50,817 bases of DNA, taken from assembly GCF_014610845.1 (NCBI RefSeq), contig NZ_JABTCG010000011.1, forward strand, positions 1 through 50,817, read 5' to 3'. This DNA comes from Maribacter arenosus (GTDB taxonomy: Bacteria > Bacteroidota > Bacteroidia > Flavobacteriales > Flavobacteriaceae). Below the pieces are notes generated by a model. It ran no database searches, was not told the DNA's origin, and saw only the letters and a list, made by a program, of their open reading frames with translations. A program made the translations under genes and the position numbers. Below, in pieces: positions 31,869-41,413 of the stretch; position 1 is the stretch's first letter; each line of letters begins with the position of its first letter.

Positions 31869-33740
31869 ATGTGCGGAATAGCAGGAGTTTTCAACTTTCA
31901 TCACGAAAGAAGTGTTTCTAGGGAATTGCTAAAAAAAATGGCCGATACCATCTCGTATCGTGGCCCCGATGGCGAAGGATTTTTCATCGACTCTTTTGTT
32001 GGTTTGGCACATCGCAGATTATCGATCATAGATCTTGGAAGTGGGGATCAACCCATGTTCAATGAAAAAAAAACGATAAGCATCGTCTTCAATGGAGAAA
32101 TCTACAATTACATAGAACTTAAGGAAGAACTGAAAAAACTCGGCCATTCATTTGTTACCAGTTCCGACACGGAGGTTATCATAAAAGCATATGAGCAGTG
32201 GGGGTTCGCCTGTCAGGAAAAATTAAACGGAATGTGGGCCTTCGCACTGTGGGACGCTGCGAAACAGCATTTGTTTATATCAAGGGACCGCCTCGGCGAG
32301 AAACCCCTGAACTACATGCTGTACAAAGACTCTTTCCTGTTCGGTTCTGAAATAAAAAGCATTTTGGCCTATACCGGTGCTGTGGAACCCAACACCGATA
32401 TGGATGAACTGTATTTGTTTTTTGGCTATGTTCCTTCTCCGAATACGTATTACAAATCGATTAAAAAGCTTCCGGCAGGCAACTATCTGGTTGTAAAGAA
32501 TAATAAGGTCACAGAACATAGCTACTGGGACCTCCCCGACATCGACGAACTAGATTTGCGAAAGGACAAATCCAAGGTAAATGCCGAACTGAGCGAACTG
32601 CTCTATGATTCCGTTCGTATGCGAATGCGAAGCGATGTCCCTTATGGTGCCTTTTTGAGCGGCGGGCTTGATTCGTCGAGTATCGTAGCCATAATGAGCG
32701 AAATATCTTCGTTTCCCGTAAAAACGTTTACGATAGGGTTTAATGAAAAAGCTTTTGACGAAAGGGATAATGCCCGAATTATTGCCGACAAGTTTAAAAC
32801 GGAACATTACGAGAAAATAGTGGACAAATCTTCGTTGGAAAAATCGATCAAAGATATTTTACATCACTTTGATGAACCTTTTGCCGATCCTGCTGCGATT
32901 CCCACTTCTTATTTAGCGGAAAGTGCCGCCAAACATGTAAAAATGGTCTTGACCGGCGATGGAGGTGATGAGGTTTTTACAGGATATTCAAATTATCAAA
33001 GTGAACTTTTTGCCAAAAGATATCAAAATTCCATGCCGGGATTTCTTAAAAAAAGTTTACCTGCAATGGTCGATGGTATAGGCAACATCGCTACAGGAAA
33101 TATACGTTATAAATTGAATCGGATCAAACGGGTATTAGATTCGTTCAATGTAACCTTCGGTGAGCGATTGATTACAAAGTTTGTTAAAATACCCCCGCCA
33201 GAAATTAAGCAATTATTGACCGGAAATGCGTTCCCGATTGAAAATTTTATTTCTGATACTTTGGGCAATTGTAGGTTAAAAGATCCTTTTTATCGATTGA
33301 ATTATTTTCATCTTAAGGTTTCGCTTCCCGATCAAATGCTTGTCAAGGTCGATAAAACGAGCATGGCCAATTCACTTGAAACCCGTGCGCCCTTGTTGGA
33401 TTATCGCATAGTCGATTTGATTTACCAAGTAGATAAATCGTTGAAAATGCCTACATACACCGATAAGGGCGTAAAATATATGCTCAAAAACGCCATGCAA
33501 AATAAATTGCCCAACGAGATCTTGAACCGAAGAAAACAAGGTTTCGAAGTTCCGTTAAGAGAATGGTTCAAGGATAGTGAATTCGATAATGTATTGACTT
33601 CAACGAATTCGTTGAAGTCCCTAAATCAAAAAATGATAAAAAGACTGATAGAAGAAAATCAAAAGGGCAAGGTCGATCACGGCACCCTGTTATGGCGAAT
33701 TTTATTGCTACAAAGATGGATGTCGCAGGCCATCGCATAA
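31869..33740 (+). CDS. asnB: Asparagine synthase-type glutamine amidotransferase 2
   Basis: 623 residues. MCGIAGVFNF (Cys2), ISYRGPDGEGFF, IVFNGEIYNYIELKEEL in the glutaminase domain; LSGGLDSSSIVAIM and LTGDGGDEVFTGYSNY in the synthetase domain. It has the same architecture as the product of 28569-30428 but is clearly divergent, so it is not a recent duplicate and may amidate a different substrate. Followed 23 bases later by a GT4 gene. Confidence 0.9.
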   Translation: MCGIAGVFNFHHERSVSRELLKKMADTISYRGPDGEGFFIDSFVGLAHRRLSIIDLGSGDQPMFNEKKTISIVFNGEIYNYIELKEELKKLGHSFVTSSDTEVIIKAYEQWGFACQEKLNGMWAFALWDAAKQHLFISRDRLGEKPLNYMLYKDSFLFGSEIKSILAYTGAVEPNTDMDELYLFFGYVPSPNTYYKSIKKLPAGNYLVVKNNKVTEHSYWDLPDIDELDLRKDKSKVNAELSELLYDSVRMRMRSDVPYGAFLSGGLDSSSIVAIMSEISSFPVKTFTIGFNEKAFDERDNARIIADKFKTEHYEKIVDKSSLEKSIKDILHHFDEPFADPAAIPTSYLAESAAKHVKMVLTGDGGDEVFTGYSNYQSELFAKRYQNSMPGFLKKSLPAMVDGIGNIATGNIRYKLNRIKRVLDSFNVTFGERLITKFVKIPPPEIKQLLTGNAFPIENFISDTLGNCRLKDPFYRLNYFHLKVSLPDQMLVKVDKTSMANSLETRAPLLDYRIVDLIYQVDKSLKMPTYTDKGVKYMLKNAMQNKLPNEILNRRKQGFEVPLREWFKDSEFDNVLTSTNSLKSLNQKMIKRLIEENQKGKVDHGTLLWRILLLQRWMSQAIA

Positions 33741-33763
33741 AAAGTGAGGTAGAAATTAGCAAA

Positions 33764-34885
33764 ATGACTGTAAAGAAAAATATTTGTATTACCATAAATT
33801 CACTCGCTCCTGGCGGTGCAGAAAAGCAAAGTTTGCTATTGGCCAAAGCGTTGAAGCCGTATCACAATACTACGGTGGTCATCATTAATCCACAGCCAAT
33901 CTATAAAAAACATATTGCGGTAATTGAAAAGGATGATATAAAACACATATTCTTGGACAGAAATCCTATAAAAAAAATTAGAGACTTTACCGGCTTTCTT
34001 AAAAAGAAAAAAATAGATATCATTTTTTCCTTCTTGCCAACAGATACCATCTGGGCGTCCATTTGTGGAAAGATTGCCAATGTGCCCTACATTTTTGGTG
34101 GAATCAGAAATAGTCATATAGCCTATTTTAAATATGCCGCGTTGCGTTTTGCCAATAATCATTTGCTCAATTATACGATAGCCAATAATTACGCTGCCTA
34201 TGACTCCTCGATTAAATTCGGATTTAAAAAAAATGTTATGGTAATACCTAATGGTATAGAAATAAGGCCAAAAAGTCAAATAAAAGGCTTGCAAATGAAG
34301 ACAATTACTGTAATCAGTATTGGTAGATTGGTAAAGCAAAAAGGATATGTAACGGCATTACAAGCGATTGCCGAGCTAAAAAACACGTTGAAGAGTAATT
34401 ATGTATTGCGTTATAGAATCGTAGGAGACGGTCCGGAGCAGGAGAACATTACAGGCGCTATAAAAAAGTATGACTTACAAAAGGAAATCGAACTCATAAC
34501 CAATCCTTCGAATATATATGCCCTGTTGGAGTCATCCGAGATATACCTTAGCACATCGACTTTTGAAGGTATCTCCAATTCGATAATGGAAGCCATGAAC
34601 TGTGCTTTGCCTATAGTAGCGACAGATGCCGGAGATAATTCACGCCTTGTCTTGCACGGGCAAAATGGATTTCTTTCGACCATCGATGCTTACAAGGATA
34701 TTGCCCGACATTTGGGTACCTTAATAGAATCGCCTGACAAACGAAAGCGAATGGGACAGGCCAGTTATGATCATTTGGTTAAAAATTTCAGTTATGATGC
34801 TTTTCAAAAAAAATATTTGAACATTATCAAAAATATTGAGGCAATACCAATAAACAATGGGGAAGTGTGTTTGCAAGATGATTAA
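33764..34885 (+). CDS. GT4 glycosyltransferase
   Basis: 373 residues from MTVKKNICITINSLAPGGAEKQS, a typical GT4 N-terminus with the GGAE loop. The donor site has ISIGRLVKQKGY, FEGISNSIMEAMNCALPIVATDAGDN (E-x7-E) and VVGDGPE-like RIVGDGPEQ. The start at 33692 would overlap the asnB gene by 49 bases and adds 24 residues ahead of the fold, so ATG 33764 is preferred. Acts on the repeat unit in the cytoplasm. Confidence 0.9.
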   Translation: MTVKKNICITINSLAPGGAEKQSLLLAKALKPYHNTTVVIINPQPIYKKHIAVIEKDDIKHIFLDRNPIKKIRDFTGFLKKKKIDIIFSFLPTDTIWASICGKIANVPYIFGGIRNSHIAYFKYAALRFANNHLLNYTIANNYAAYDSSIKFGFKKNVMVIPNGIEIRPKSQIKGLQMKTITVISIGRLVKQKGYVTALQAIAELKNTLKSNYVLRYRIVGDGPEQENITGAIKKYDLQKEIELITNPSNIYALLESSEIYLSTSTFEGISNSIMEAMNCALPIVATDAGDNSRLVLHGQNGFLSTIDAYKDIARHLGTLIESPDKRKRMGQASYDHLVKNFSYDAFQKKYLNIIKNIEAIPINNGEVCLQDD

Positions 34886-34953
34886 ATAGGTTTTAAAGAT
34901 TGAATGTTGATTACCTTATTGAACCGTGGGTAGTATGAACCTAATAGAAAAAC

Positions 34954-36054
34954 ATGAAAATATTGTTACTTATTGATAGCCTTGTTTCAGGGGGCAGGGA
35001 AAGAAGATTGATCGAGCTGATCAAGGGTTTTGCGAATTATTCTGATGTGCAGCTAAATTTGGTCGTTTTTTCTGAAAAAATCCATTATCAAGAAATATTC
35101 GAACTAGGCATTCCTGTTAACATACTGAAACGGGTTCCCAAAAGAAATCCGATGGTTTTCTACAGACTCTACAAATTATGCAAGAGTTGGAAACCTGATT
35201 TAATGCACAGCTGGGGCACGATGTCAGCAATTATGGCCATCCCTTCCTCTATGATTCTTGGCATAAAACTCATTAATGGTAACATTACCGATGCCCCAAA
35301 AAACATGTCTTTTTTTGATGTTCGACTTTTTAGGGCTAGGTTGACTTATCCCTTTTCCAAAGTTGTGGTTGGCAATTCGTTGGCGGGACTTCAAGAATAT
35401 AGGGCGCCCGCACATAAAAGTGTTTGTATTTATAATGGATTTGACAGTAATCGTTTATCGAATTTAAAAAACAAATCCCTGGTTAGGGAACAGTTTAACA
35501 TCAAAACCGAAAAAATTATTGGCATGGTGGGAAGCTTTTTCGACCGAAAAGATTATGCAACCTTCATAAAAGCTGCATTACTATTATTTAAACAAAGAGA
35601 GGATGTCACGTTCATTGCCGTAGGCGATGGGCCAACACTAAAGAATTGTAAGCAAATGGTTCCCTCCGATCATACCCCTTATTTTGTGTTCACTGGTTCG
35701 CAAACAGACGTAGAATCGATTATCAACATTTTTGATATTGGTGTATTGGCTACAAATGAGAAAATGCATGGCGAAGGTATATCCAATGCGATACTCGAAT
35801 ATATGGCTTTGGGAAAGCCTACAGTGGCTACCATTGGGGGAGGTACCGATGAAGTTGTCGATCACATGAAAACGGGTATTCTAGTTGCTCCCGGATCACC
35901 CAAAATTATGGCAAATCAATTGATTTATTTATTAGATCTACCGACTGAAATGAAAAGAATGGGCCATGAAGGAAAATCTCGACTCGAACGGTCGTTCAGT
36001 TTATCGAAAATGACAAGTGCCTATTATGCATTATATCAGAAACTTTTGCAATGA
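34954..36054 (+). CDS. GT4 glycosyltransferase
   Basis: 366 residues, MKILLLIDSLVSGGRERRLIELIKGF at the N-terminus. Donor-site motifs are GMVGSFFDRKDYATFIKAA, FIAVGDGPTLKNC and GEGISNAILEYMALGKPTVATIGGG (E-x7-E). Complete GT-B protein, cytosolic, probably adding another sugar of the repeat unit. Confidence 0.9.
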   Translation: MKILLLIDSLVSGGRERRLIELIKGFANYSDVQLNLVVFSEKIHYQEIFELGIPVNILKRVPKRNPMVFYRLYKLCKSWKPDLMHSWGTMSAIMAIPSSMILGIKLINGNITDAPKNMSFFDVRLFRARLTYPFSKVVVGNSLAGLQEYRAPAHKSVCIYNGFDSNRLSNLKNKSLVREQFNIKTEKIIGMVGSFFDRKDYATFIKAALLLFKQREDVTFIAVGDGPTLKNCKQMVPSDHTPYFVFTGSQTDVESIINIFDIGVLATNEKMHGEGISNAILEYMALGKPTVATIGGGTDEVVDHMKTGILVAPGSPKIMANQLIYLLDLPTEMKRMGHEGKSRLERSFSLSKMTSAYYALYQKLLQ

Positions 36055-36124
36055 CCCATTTTGAACTCTGAAAGTCCAATATATACAACCCAACATAAAT
36101 AGACAAAGTGTACTAACAATAAAA

Positions 36125-37234
36125 ATGGGAGAAAAGAAAAATATCGCTTTTTTTGGAATTAAATACTATCCCTCAAGAGGTGGCACAAGTCGTGTGGCGG
36201 AAAATCTTATTCGTAATCTGGCACAAAATCACAATGTTACCATTTATTGCTATAAACATAAATTGGCCAAAACTAATATTAAGGGAGTACATGTTATACA
36301 ATTTCCTGAAATCAAATTGGATAGCATAGGGGTATTTCTATATTATTTCATCTGTTATTGCCACATTAGACTTTTTGGAACATACGATATCGTTCATGCC
36401 CATAAAATCGATAGTTTCTTATTCCTAAAAGGTTTGTCGAAGAAGGCCAAAGTAATTGCTACGGTACATGGTGTACCCTATAAAGATGGTGTTTGGGGAG
36501 GGATTGCCAAATCATTCTTTTTAATGAACGAACAACGTTTTCTAAAATTCAAAGGGGTTAAGACCGCTATATCGAAACCATTATGTGCGTATTATAAAGA
36601 GAAATACAATGTTGACGTGAAATTCGTTCCGAACGGAATAAACCCAGTAGAAGAAAGCCATGAAAGTACTATAGAAACCTTCTGGCCCAAAGCAGTGCCC
36701 AAAGATACCCCTTACGTATTTTTTGCGGCAAGAAGGATCATGGGCATCAAAGGTTTACACACTTTGTTGAAAGCCTACAAAAAGATAAATTACAAAGGAA
36801 ACATTTTTGTTGCCGGAGACCTTAATTTTAATCCTATCTACATCAAAGAAGTAAAAGAATTAAGCAAAGGGTTGAACGTTTATTATTTAGGCTATGTAAA
36901 TCCGTTGTCGGCCTTATTGGAATTGGTAACTAAAAGCGAATATTTTGTTTTCCCCTCGGAAATCGAAGGCATGTCGATCATGTTATTGGAAGTTGCCAGC
37001 ACCGGAAAACCCATCTTAGCGAGCGATATTCCTGAAAATACACAGGTTTTCGATGACAACGATGTGCTTTTCTTTAAAAGTAAAGATGTCGAAGATCTTT
37101 CCAAAAAGTTGCTGTGGATCGAAAACAATAAACCTAGGTTCGAAAAATTGGGTCTAAATGCAAAAAAAAAGGTAAATACGCAATATACTTGGGATAAAAT
37201 AACTCTTGAATATCTCTCACTTTATAATTTGTAA
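36125..37234 (+). CDS. GT4 glycosyltransferase
   Basis: 369 residues, N-terminus KNIAFFGIKYYPSRGGTSRV. The first half includes DIVHAHKIDSFLFL and VIATVHGVPYKDG. The donor site has FFAARRIMGIKGLHTLLKAY, VFPSEIEGMSIMLLEVASTG (E-x7-E) and ASDIPENTQV. Last glycosyltransferase of the + strand operon before the lyase pair. Confidence 0.9.
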   Translation: MGEKKNIAFFGIKYYPSRGGTSRVAENLIRNLAQNHNVTIYCYKHKLAKTNIKGVHVIQFPEIKLDSIGVFLYYFICYCHIRLFGTYDIVHAHKIDSFLFLKGLSKKAKVIATVHGVPYKDGVWGGIAKSFFLMNEQRFLKFKGVKTAISKPLCAYYKEKYNVDVKFVPNGINPVEESHESTIETFWPKAVPKDTPYVFFAARRIMGIKGLHTLLKAYKKINYKGNIFVAGDLNFNPIYIKEVKELSKGLNVYYLGYVNPLSALLELVTKSEYFVFPSEIEGMSIMLLEVASTGKPILASDIPENTQVFDDNDVLFFKSKDVEDLSKKLLWIENNKPRFEKLGLNAKKKVNTQYTWDKITLEYLSLYNL

Positions 37235-37375
37235 ATCTACCCTAGACAAAAGAAATTTTTAAAAGCTAATTACCGACATGCAACAATGTCTTCGTAATTT
37301 ACCTGAAAATATCAATCTGTAACTGCTTAATAACTAATAGCGTTCATGTATATTTATAGGGCTAATAATTATGCT

Positions 37376-38335
37376 ATGAAAGACTGTTTAAGTGTAGTAT
37401 GGATAGTTTTAATATTATGGCAAATTTCGTGTAATAGTAACTCAACGGATGCTGTTAATATAGATGAGGGTATCGATGAGATACCTGCCGAAATACATAG
37501 GCCTACAGATTGTGTAACACAAGGTGGAAAAGCTGCTGATACCGGATTAAAAGTTTGGTGCTGGGGTGATATCACGATACCAGAATACTTTGAGGACAAC
37601 GGTATCGAATTTAGTAATGGAGAATTGTATATTGATTCAGAATGCTATGAAAAACAGGTGTCGAAGGCAGGTGACCAATTGAAATTCCGTATTAACCCTA
37701 CTGAACCTGATGTCGGAAGTTGGTGCTCCAGGGATTATAATATGCGGGCGGAAATACGGACTGCACCTTGGGATATCCGCCATGCAAAGGGTATTGAGGA
37801 GTGGTTCGGTTGGAGCTATACTTTTGGAGACGACTATGTAATCGACCGAAACAATCAATGGCTTTTCTTTCAAGTACATCCAGGGATCGAGGGTGCTTCT
37901 CCACAGACCGAATTAATGGTTATAAAAGATGGTCAATTCAATGGTCATGATGCTGGGGAAATTTATATCGTCAACGCCGCGAACGGGAATGAATACCACC
38001 CTACGGGTATTACCCCTAAAGCAGGAGAAAAATTGGATATAGTGGTACATGCTGTTTGGGGAGATGCGTCGACCGGATTGTTACAAGTGTGGATTAATGG
38101 CAAGCGCCTTTATAATAAACAAGTGGCCACCGTTTATGAAGCATATCCCTGGGGCGGAAATGCCAAATGGGGTATTTACAAATGGCCATGGGCAGAGTCG
38201 AACGGAGTTCAACAATCACTCCAATTGGGTATAACGCATCTTGAAACTTATATGGGTCCATTACGCATGATAACCCTAAGACCTGGAGATCTAGGTTATC
38301 TCGGAAACTCATATTCCAAGGTTACACCAAGGTAA
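37376..38335 (+). CDS. Polysaccharide lyase lipoprotein 1 (heparin lyase I/PL20-like fold)
   Basis: 319 residues from MKDCLSVVWIVLILWQISC (lipoprotein signal), followed by a beta-jelly-roll domain. Conserved stretches are SWCSRDYNMRAEIRTAPW, EEWFGWSYTFGDDYV, NNQWLFFQVH, TELMVIKDGQFNGHDAG, LDIVVHAVWGDASTGLLQVWING and WGIYKWPW. This matches the Polysacc_lyase (PF14099-type) group of heparin lyase I-like and glucuronan lyase-like proteins that cleave uronate polymers by beta-elimination. It probably trims the polymer made by the operon. An ATG at 37346 would precede the signal with ten polar residues. Confidence 0.78.
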   Translation: MKDCLSVVWIVLILWQISCNSNSTDAVNIDEGIDEIPAEIHRPTDCVTQGGKAADTGLKVWCWGDITIPEYFEDNGIEFSNGELYIDSECYEKQVSKAGDQLKFRINPTEPDVGSWCSRDYNMRAEIRTAPWDIRHAKGIEEWFGWSYTFGDDYVIDRNNQWLFFQVHPGIEGASPQTELMVIKDGQFNGHDAGEIYIVNAANGNEYHPTGITPKAGEKLDIVVHAVWGDASTGLLQVWINGKRLYNKQVATVYEAYPWGGNAKWGIYKWPWAESNGVQQSLQLGITHLETYMGPLRMITLRPGDLGYLGNSYSKVTPR

Positions 38336-38559
38336 TATTATCATGATCTTTCCATAATCCAATTTTTTTGATCTGTTTCCTTTGTAATTCATCGAATATT
38401 TTGTTAAAAAGTAGTATTCTAAATACTAATAATTGGTTAGGTACGTACTTATAATATGTATTACATCGAAAAAAGCTATCGTTTTGTCGAACTACGAAAT
38501 AAATTTAGCAAATTAGAGTCCCAAAAAACTTTATCATAGTACTTTAACCTACATTCCCC

Positions 38560-39861
38560 ATGAATATTAATCCCCAATCCCCATTCAAAGTGTTATTATT
38601 CAGCATCATATTTATCTTCCACCTCTCATGTTCCAAGGATTCTGATTTATTGACCGACTACGTTCTTAGGAATTCTCAGGAAATAGTTGATGGCGAATAT
38701 GTTGTGGATGATATTTACATGGTTTCTCAAAATGACTTTATTGTTCTGGATGTATTATCAAACGACGCCTATAAGGAGCAAGACAATGTCACAATTACAG
38801 AAACCTCTACACCTACGAACGGAAGCGTTGTGATCAATACTGATAACACTTTAACATACACTCCAGACCCGGTTACAGAAACAGTCTCGGTTCCAGAAAC
38901 AATAGACACATTTACTTATACTACCGAAATTGTAAAGGAGGACCAATCGATAACAACTGAAGAAGGTACGGTTACGGTTGTTATTACCCCTGAAGAAAAC
39001 AGTACTACACCTGAAGAAAACAACAATTCAAACTGTGTTACCAATGGTGGACTAGCTGGAGATACTGGTTTGAAAACTTGGTGCTGGGAGAGTGTAACAC
39101 TACCACAATATTCCGGAAGTAAAGGGGTTTCCTTTAGTAATGGAGAATTGGTTATTGATTCCGAATGTTATGAACAACAGATAACCAAGGTTGGCAATCA
39201 ATTGAAATTTCGTGTTAATCCGACTACCCCAGAAGTTGGAAGTTGGTGTTCTAGGGATTATAATATGCGGGCCGAAATACGGACAGCACCTTGGAATATT
39301 CGTCATCCGAAAGGTACTGAAGAATGGTTCGGTTGGAGCTACACCTTTGGTAATGATTATGTAGTAGATCAAAATAATCAATGGCTTTTCTGGCAGGTGC
39401 ATCATGGGGTGGTGGGCGATTCGCCACAAACGGAATTAATGATTATCAAAGACGGGCAATTCAACGGACATAATGCCGGGGAAATCTATGTCGTCAACAA
39501 CGTAACGGATGGGGAAAAATATAATCCTACGGGTATTAAACCTACAGCAGGACAAAAATTGGATATCGTGGTACATGTCGTATGGGACGATGCGTCGAAC
39601 GGGTTGCTACAGGTATGGATAAACGGCCAGAGCGTATATGACAAACAAGTAGCTACAGTTTATTCGTCCAGTCCATGGGGTGGAAATGCCAAATGGGGTA
39701 TTTACAAATGGCCTTGGGCATCATCGAACGGGGTGCAACAATCTCAGCAACAGGGCATCACACATCTGGAAACCTTTATGGGAAATTTGCGCATTATAAC
39801 CCGTCAGCCGGGTAATTCCGATTACCTTCATGACTCATTCTCATTGGTAGCTCCGAACTAA
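38560..39861 (+). CDS. Polysaccharide lyase lipoprotein 2 with Ig-like domain
   Basis: 433 residues. Signal ending SIIFIFHLSC, then a cadherin/Ig-like domain (DDIYMVSQNDFIVLDVLSND...NGSVVINTDNTLTYTPD), a Glu/Thr-rich linker and a lyase domain closely similar to that of the preceding gene (SWCSRDYNMRAEIRTAPW, WGIYKWPW, HLETFMGNLRIITRQPG). The two lyases look like a tandem duplication followed by gain or loss of the Ig-like module. 224 bases separate the genes, so the second may have its own promoter. Confidence 0.78.
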   Translation: MNINPQSPFKVLLFSIIFIFHLSCSKDSDLLTDYVLRNSQEIVDGEYVVDDIYMVSQNDFIVLDVLSNDAYKEQDNVTITETSTPTNGSVVINTDNTLTYTPDPVTETVSVPETIDTFTYTTEIVKEDQSITTEEGTVTVVITPEENSTTPEENNNSNCVTNGGLAGDTGLKTWCWESVTLPQYSGSKGVSFSNGELVIDSECYEQQITKVGNQLKFRVNPTTPEVGSWCSRDYNMRAEIRTAPWNIRHPKGTEEWFGWSYTFGNDYVVDQNNQWLFWQVHHGVVGDSPQTELMIIKDGQFNGHNAGEIYVVNNVTDGEKYNPTGIKPTAGQKLDIVVHVVWDDASNGLLQVWINGQSVYDKQVATVYSSSPWGGNAKWGIYKWPWASSNGVQQSQQQGITHLETFMGNLRIITRQPGNSDYLHDSFSLVAPN

Positions 39862-40091
39862 AATAAAACATTTTGATGATGACCTCTAAGGCATCAATAG
39901 AATATATATACAGCGGTTGTAATAATTGTTAGCATTGCCTTCACAATCCCTTTGGGGCCAAATTATGAAAATTCCGAGTGCATGTTCAACAATGACATCA
40001 TCTTTAGAAAAATTAATTACAAGATAGCCATCAAATTAAATCGACGCAACTTATCGTTTGGTACGTATCACCTAAATGTCTTAGGAGTCGC

Positions 40092-41402
40092 TTAGTCGAT
40101 ATTCGTTTGTTGTTTTTCTTCCCTTGGTTTTAATAAAGTAATTTTAACCGTATTTGTGTAGATATATGCAAAAAACAACACCAGGGAAGGTACCATGATT
40201 ATAAAATTCCTGCCTCTACCGTCCAATAGAATAATGGCACAGGCGTATATTAGGTAGAATATCATCACAGCTTTTAATTCGAAGGGGACATTTCTCCGGT
40301 TCAATAAAAATGGATATATACAAAGTATGCATAAACCTAGGATAAGCGCATTAGGAATCAGATAGCCATAAGCTGCCATATTCTGATTCCGATAAGAAAA
40401 TGGGTAGTGAAACAGAAATCGCCCAACATTGGATATTGTATTTTTCAAATATTTGCCTGGGTGCGCTTTCATATTCTCAATAGCAATTGCCTTGAAAGCA
40501 CTATCTCGTTCAATAAATGTCAAATCTTCCAATTCCACGTAAATTTTGCGGTGGTTTACAGATAGTTGATTCAGATTTTCGTAGACAGTATCAGGTTTGA
40601 AATCTTCACTATTTCCATGTAAGACATCTTCTCTCGAAAACCAATTGCCCCATTCATTTTCATATGGGGTAGACCTATGATATAAAATTTCACCTCCGCC
40701 GGTACCCAGATAAAATAGCTTTCCCGTCAATGAATACGCATACATCAAATAAGGGACAATCAGCAAAAAGCCCCCTACTAAAACCAAAGCAATCTTAATA
40801 TTTTGCCTATCCCTGTTCCATAAAAATAGAACGATTAATATCAGCAGGCTTAATCCTATTACTTGAAGAAATATAATTTTTACAAGTACTAAAAAAACAA
40901 TATATAACGAAATTATTACGATCTGTTTCCTATTGAGTTTTTCGCTCCGAAACAATTTAAAGACATGAAACAACAAGCCACATACAATCATGAAAGTTAA
41001 AGGCTCGGAATATATTAGGGGCATATATCTCAATAACGGTGGATAGATACCGACCAGGAAGGCAAAAATGATGGCGTACTTTTTTTTGGCAAAGAATTCA
41101 ATAGTTTTTTTAAAGTAAACAACGCCTATAAAAACAAAAATGGCATTTAAAAGTTTAAGGATCAAAAAACCAGAATTGATTGCCAGAAATGGCGCAAGAA
41201 CCAAAGGATAACCAGGTCCGTTCAACAATTCAGGATTATCTGCCTCTGTATAAAAACCGTGTATGAGATTTTCGGCATAATGTAAATGTCTGAATTCGTC
41301 ACCTTCTAACACATTAGAAGAAAAAACAAGAACCACAGCTATATAAAGAACCAGTAATGGTAAAAATGACAATACACTACTATTATGTGATTTCCAATTC
41401 AT
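40092..41402 (-). CDS. GT39-like membrane glycosyltransferase
   Basis: 436 residues with about 11 membrane segments. The first periplasmic loop has VLEGDEFRHLHYAENLIHG followed by GPGYPLVLAPFLAI, the acidic catalytic-loop pattern of PMT/ArnT-like (GT39, GT-C) enzymes that transfer sugars from polyprenyl phosphate outside the inner membrane. Last gene of the minus-strand operon, 11 bases after the GT2 gene, which could supply its lipid-linked donor. Confidence 0.8.
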   Translation of the reverse strand: MNWKSHNSSVLSFLPLLVLYIAVVLVFSSNVLEGDEFRHLHYAENLIHGFYTEADNPELLNGPGYPLVLAPFLAINSGFLILKLLNAIFVFIGVVYFKKTIEFFAKKKYAIIFAFLVGIYPPLLRYMPLIYSEPLTFMIVCGLLFHVFKLFRSEKLNRKQIVIISLYIVFLVLVKIIFLQVIGLSLLILIVLFLWNRDRQNIKIALVLVGGFLLIVPYLMYAYSLTGKLFYLGTGGGEILYHRSTPYENEWGNWFSREDVLHGNSEDFKPDTVYENLNQLSVNHRKIYVELEDLTFIERDSAFKAIAIENMKAHPGKYLKNTISNVGRFLFHYPFSYRNQNMAAYGYLIPNALILGLCILCIYPFLLNRRNVPFELKAVMIFYLIYACAIILLDGRGRNFIIMVPSLVLFFAYIYTNTVKITLLKPREEKQQTNID

Positions 41403-41413
41403 GGATCTTGATC

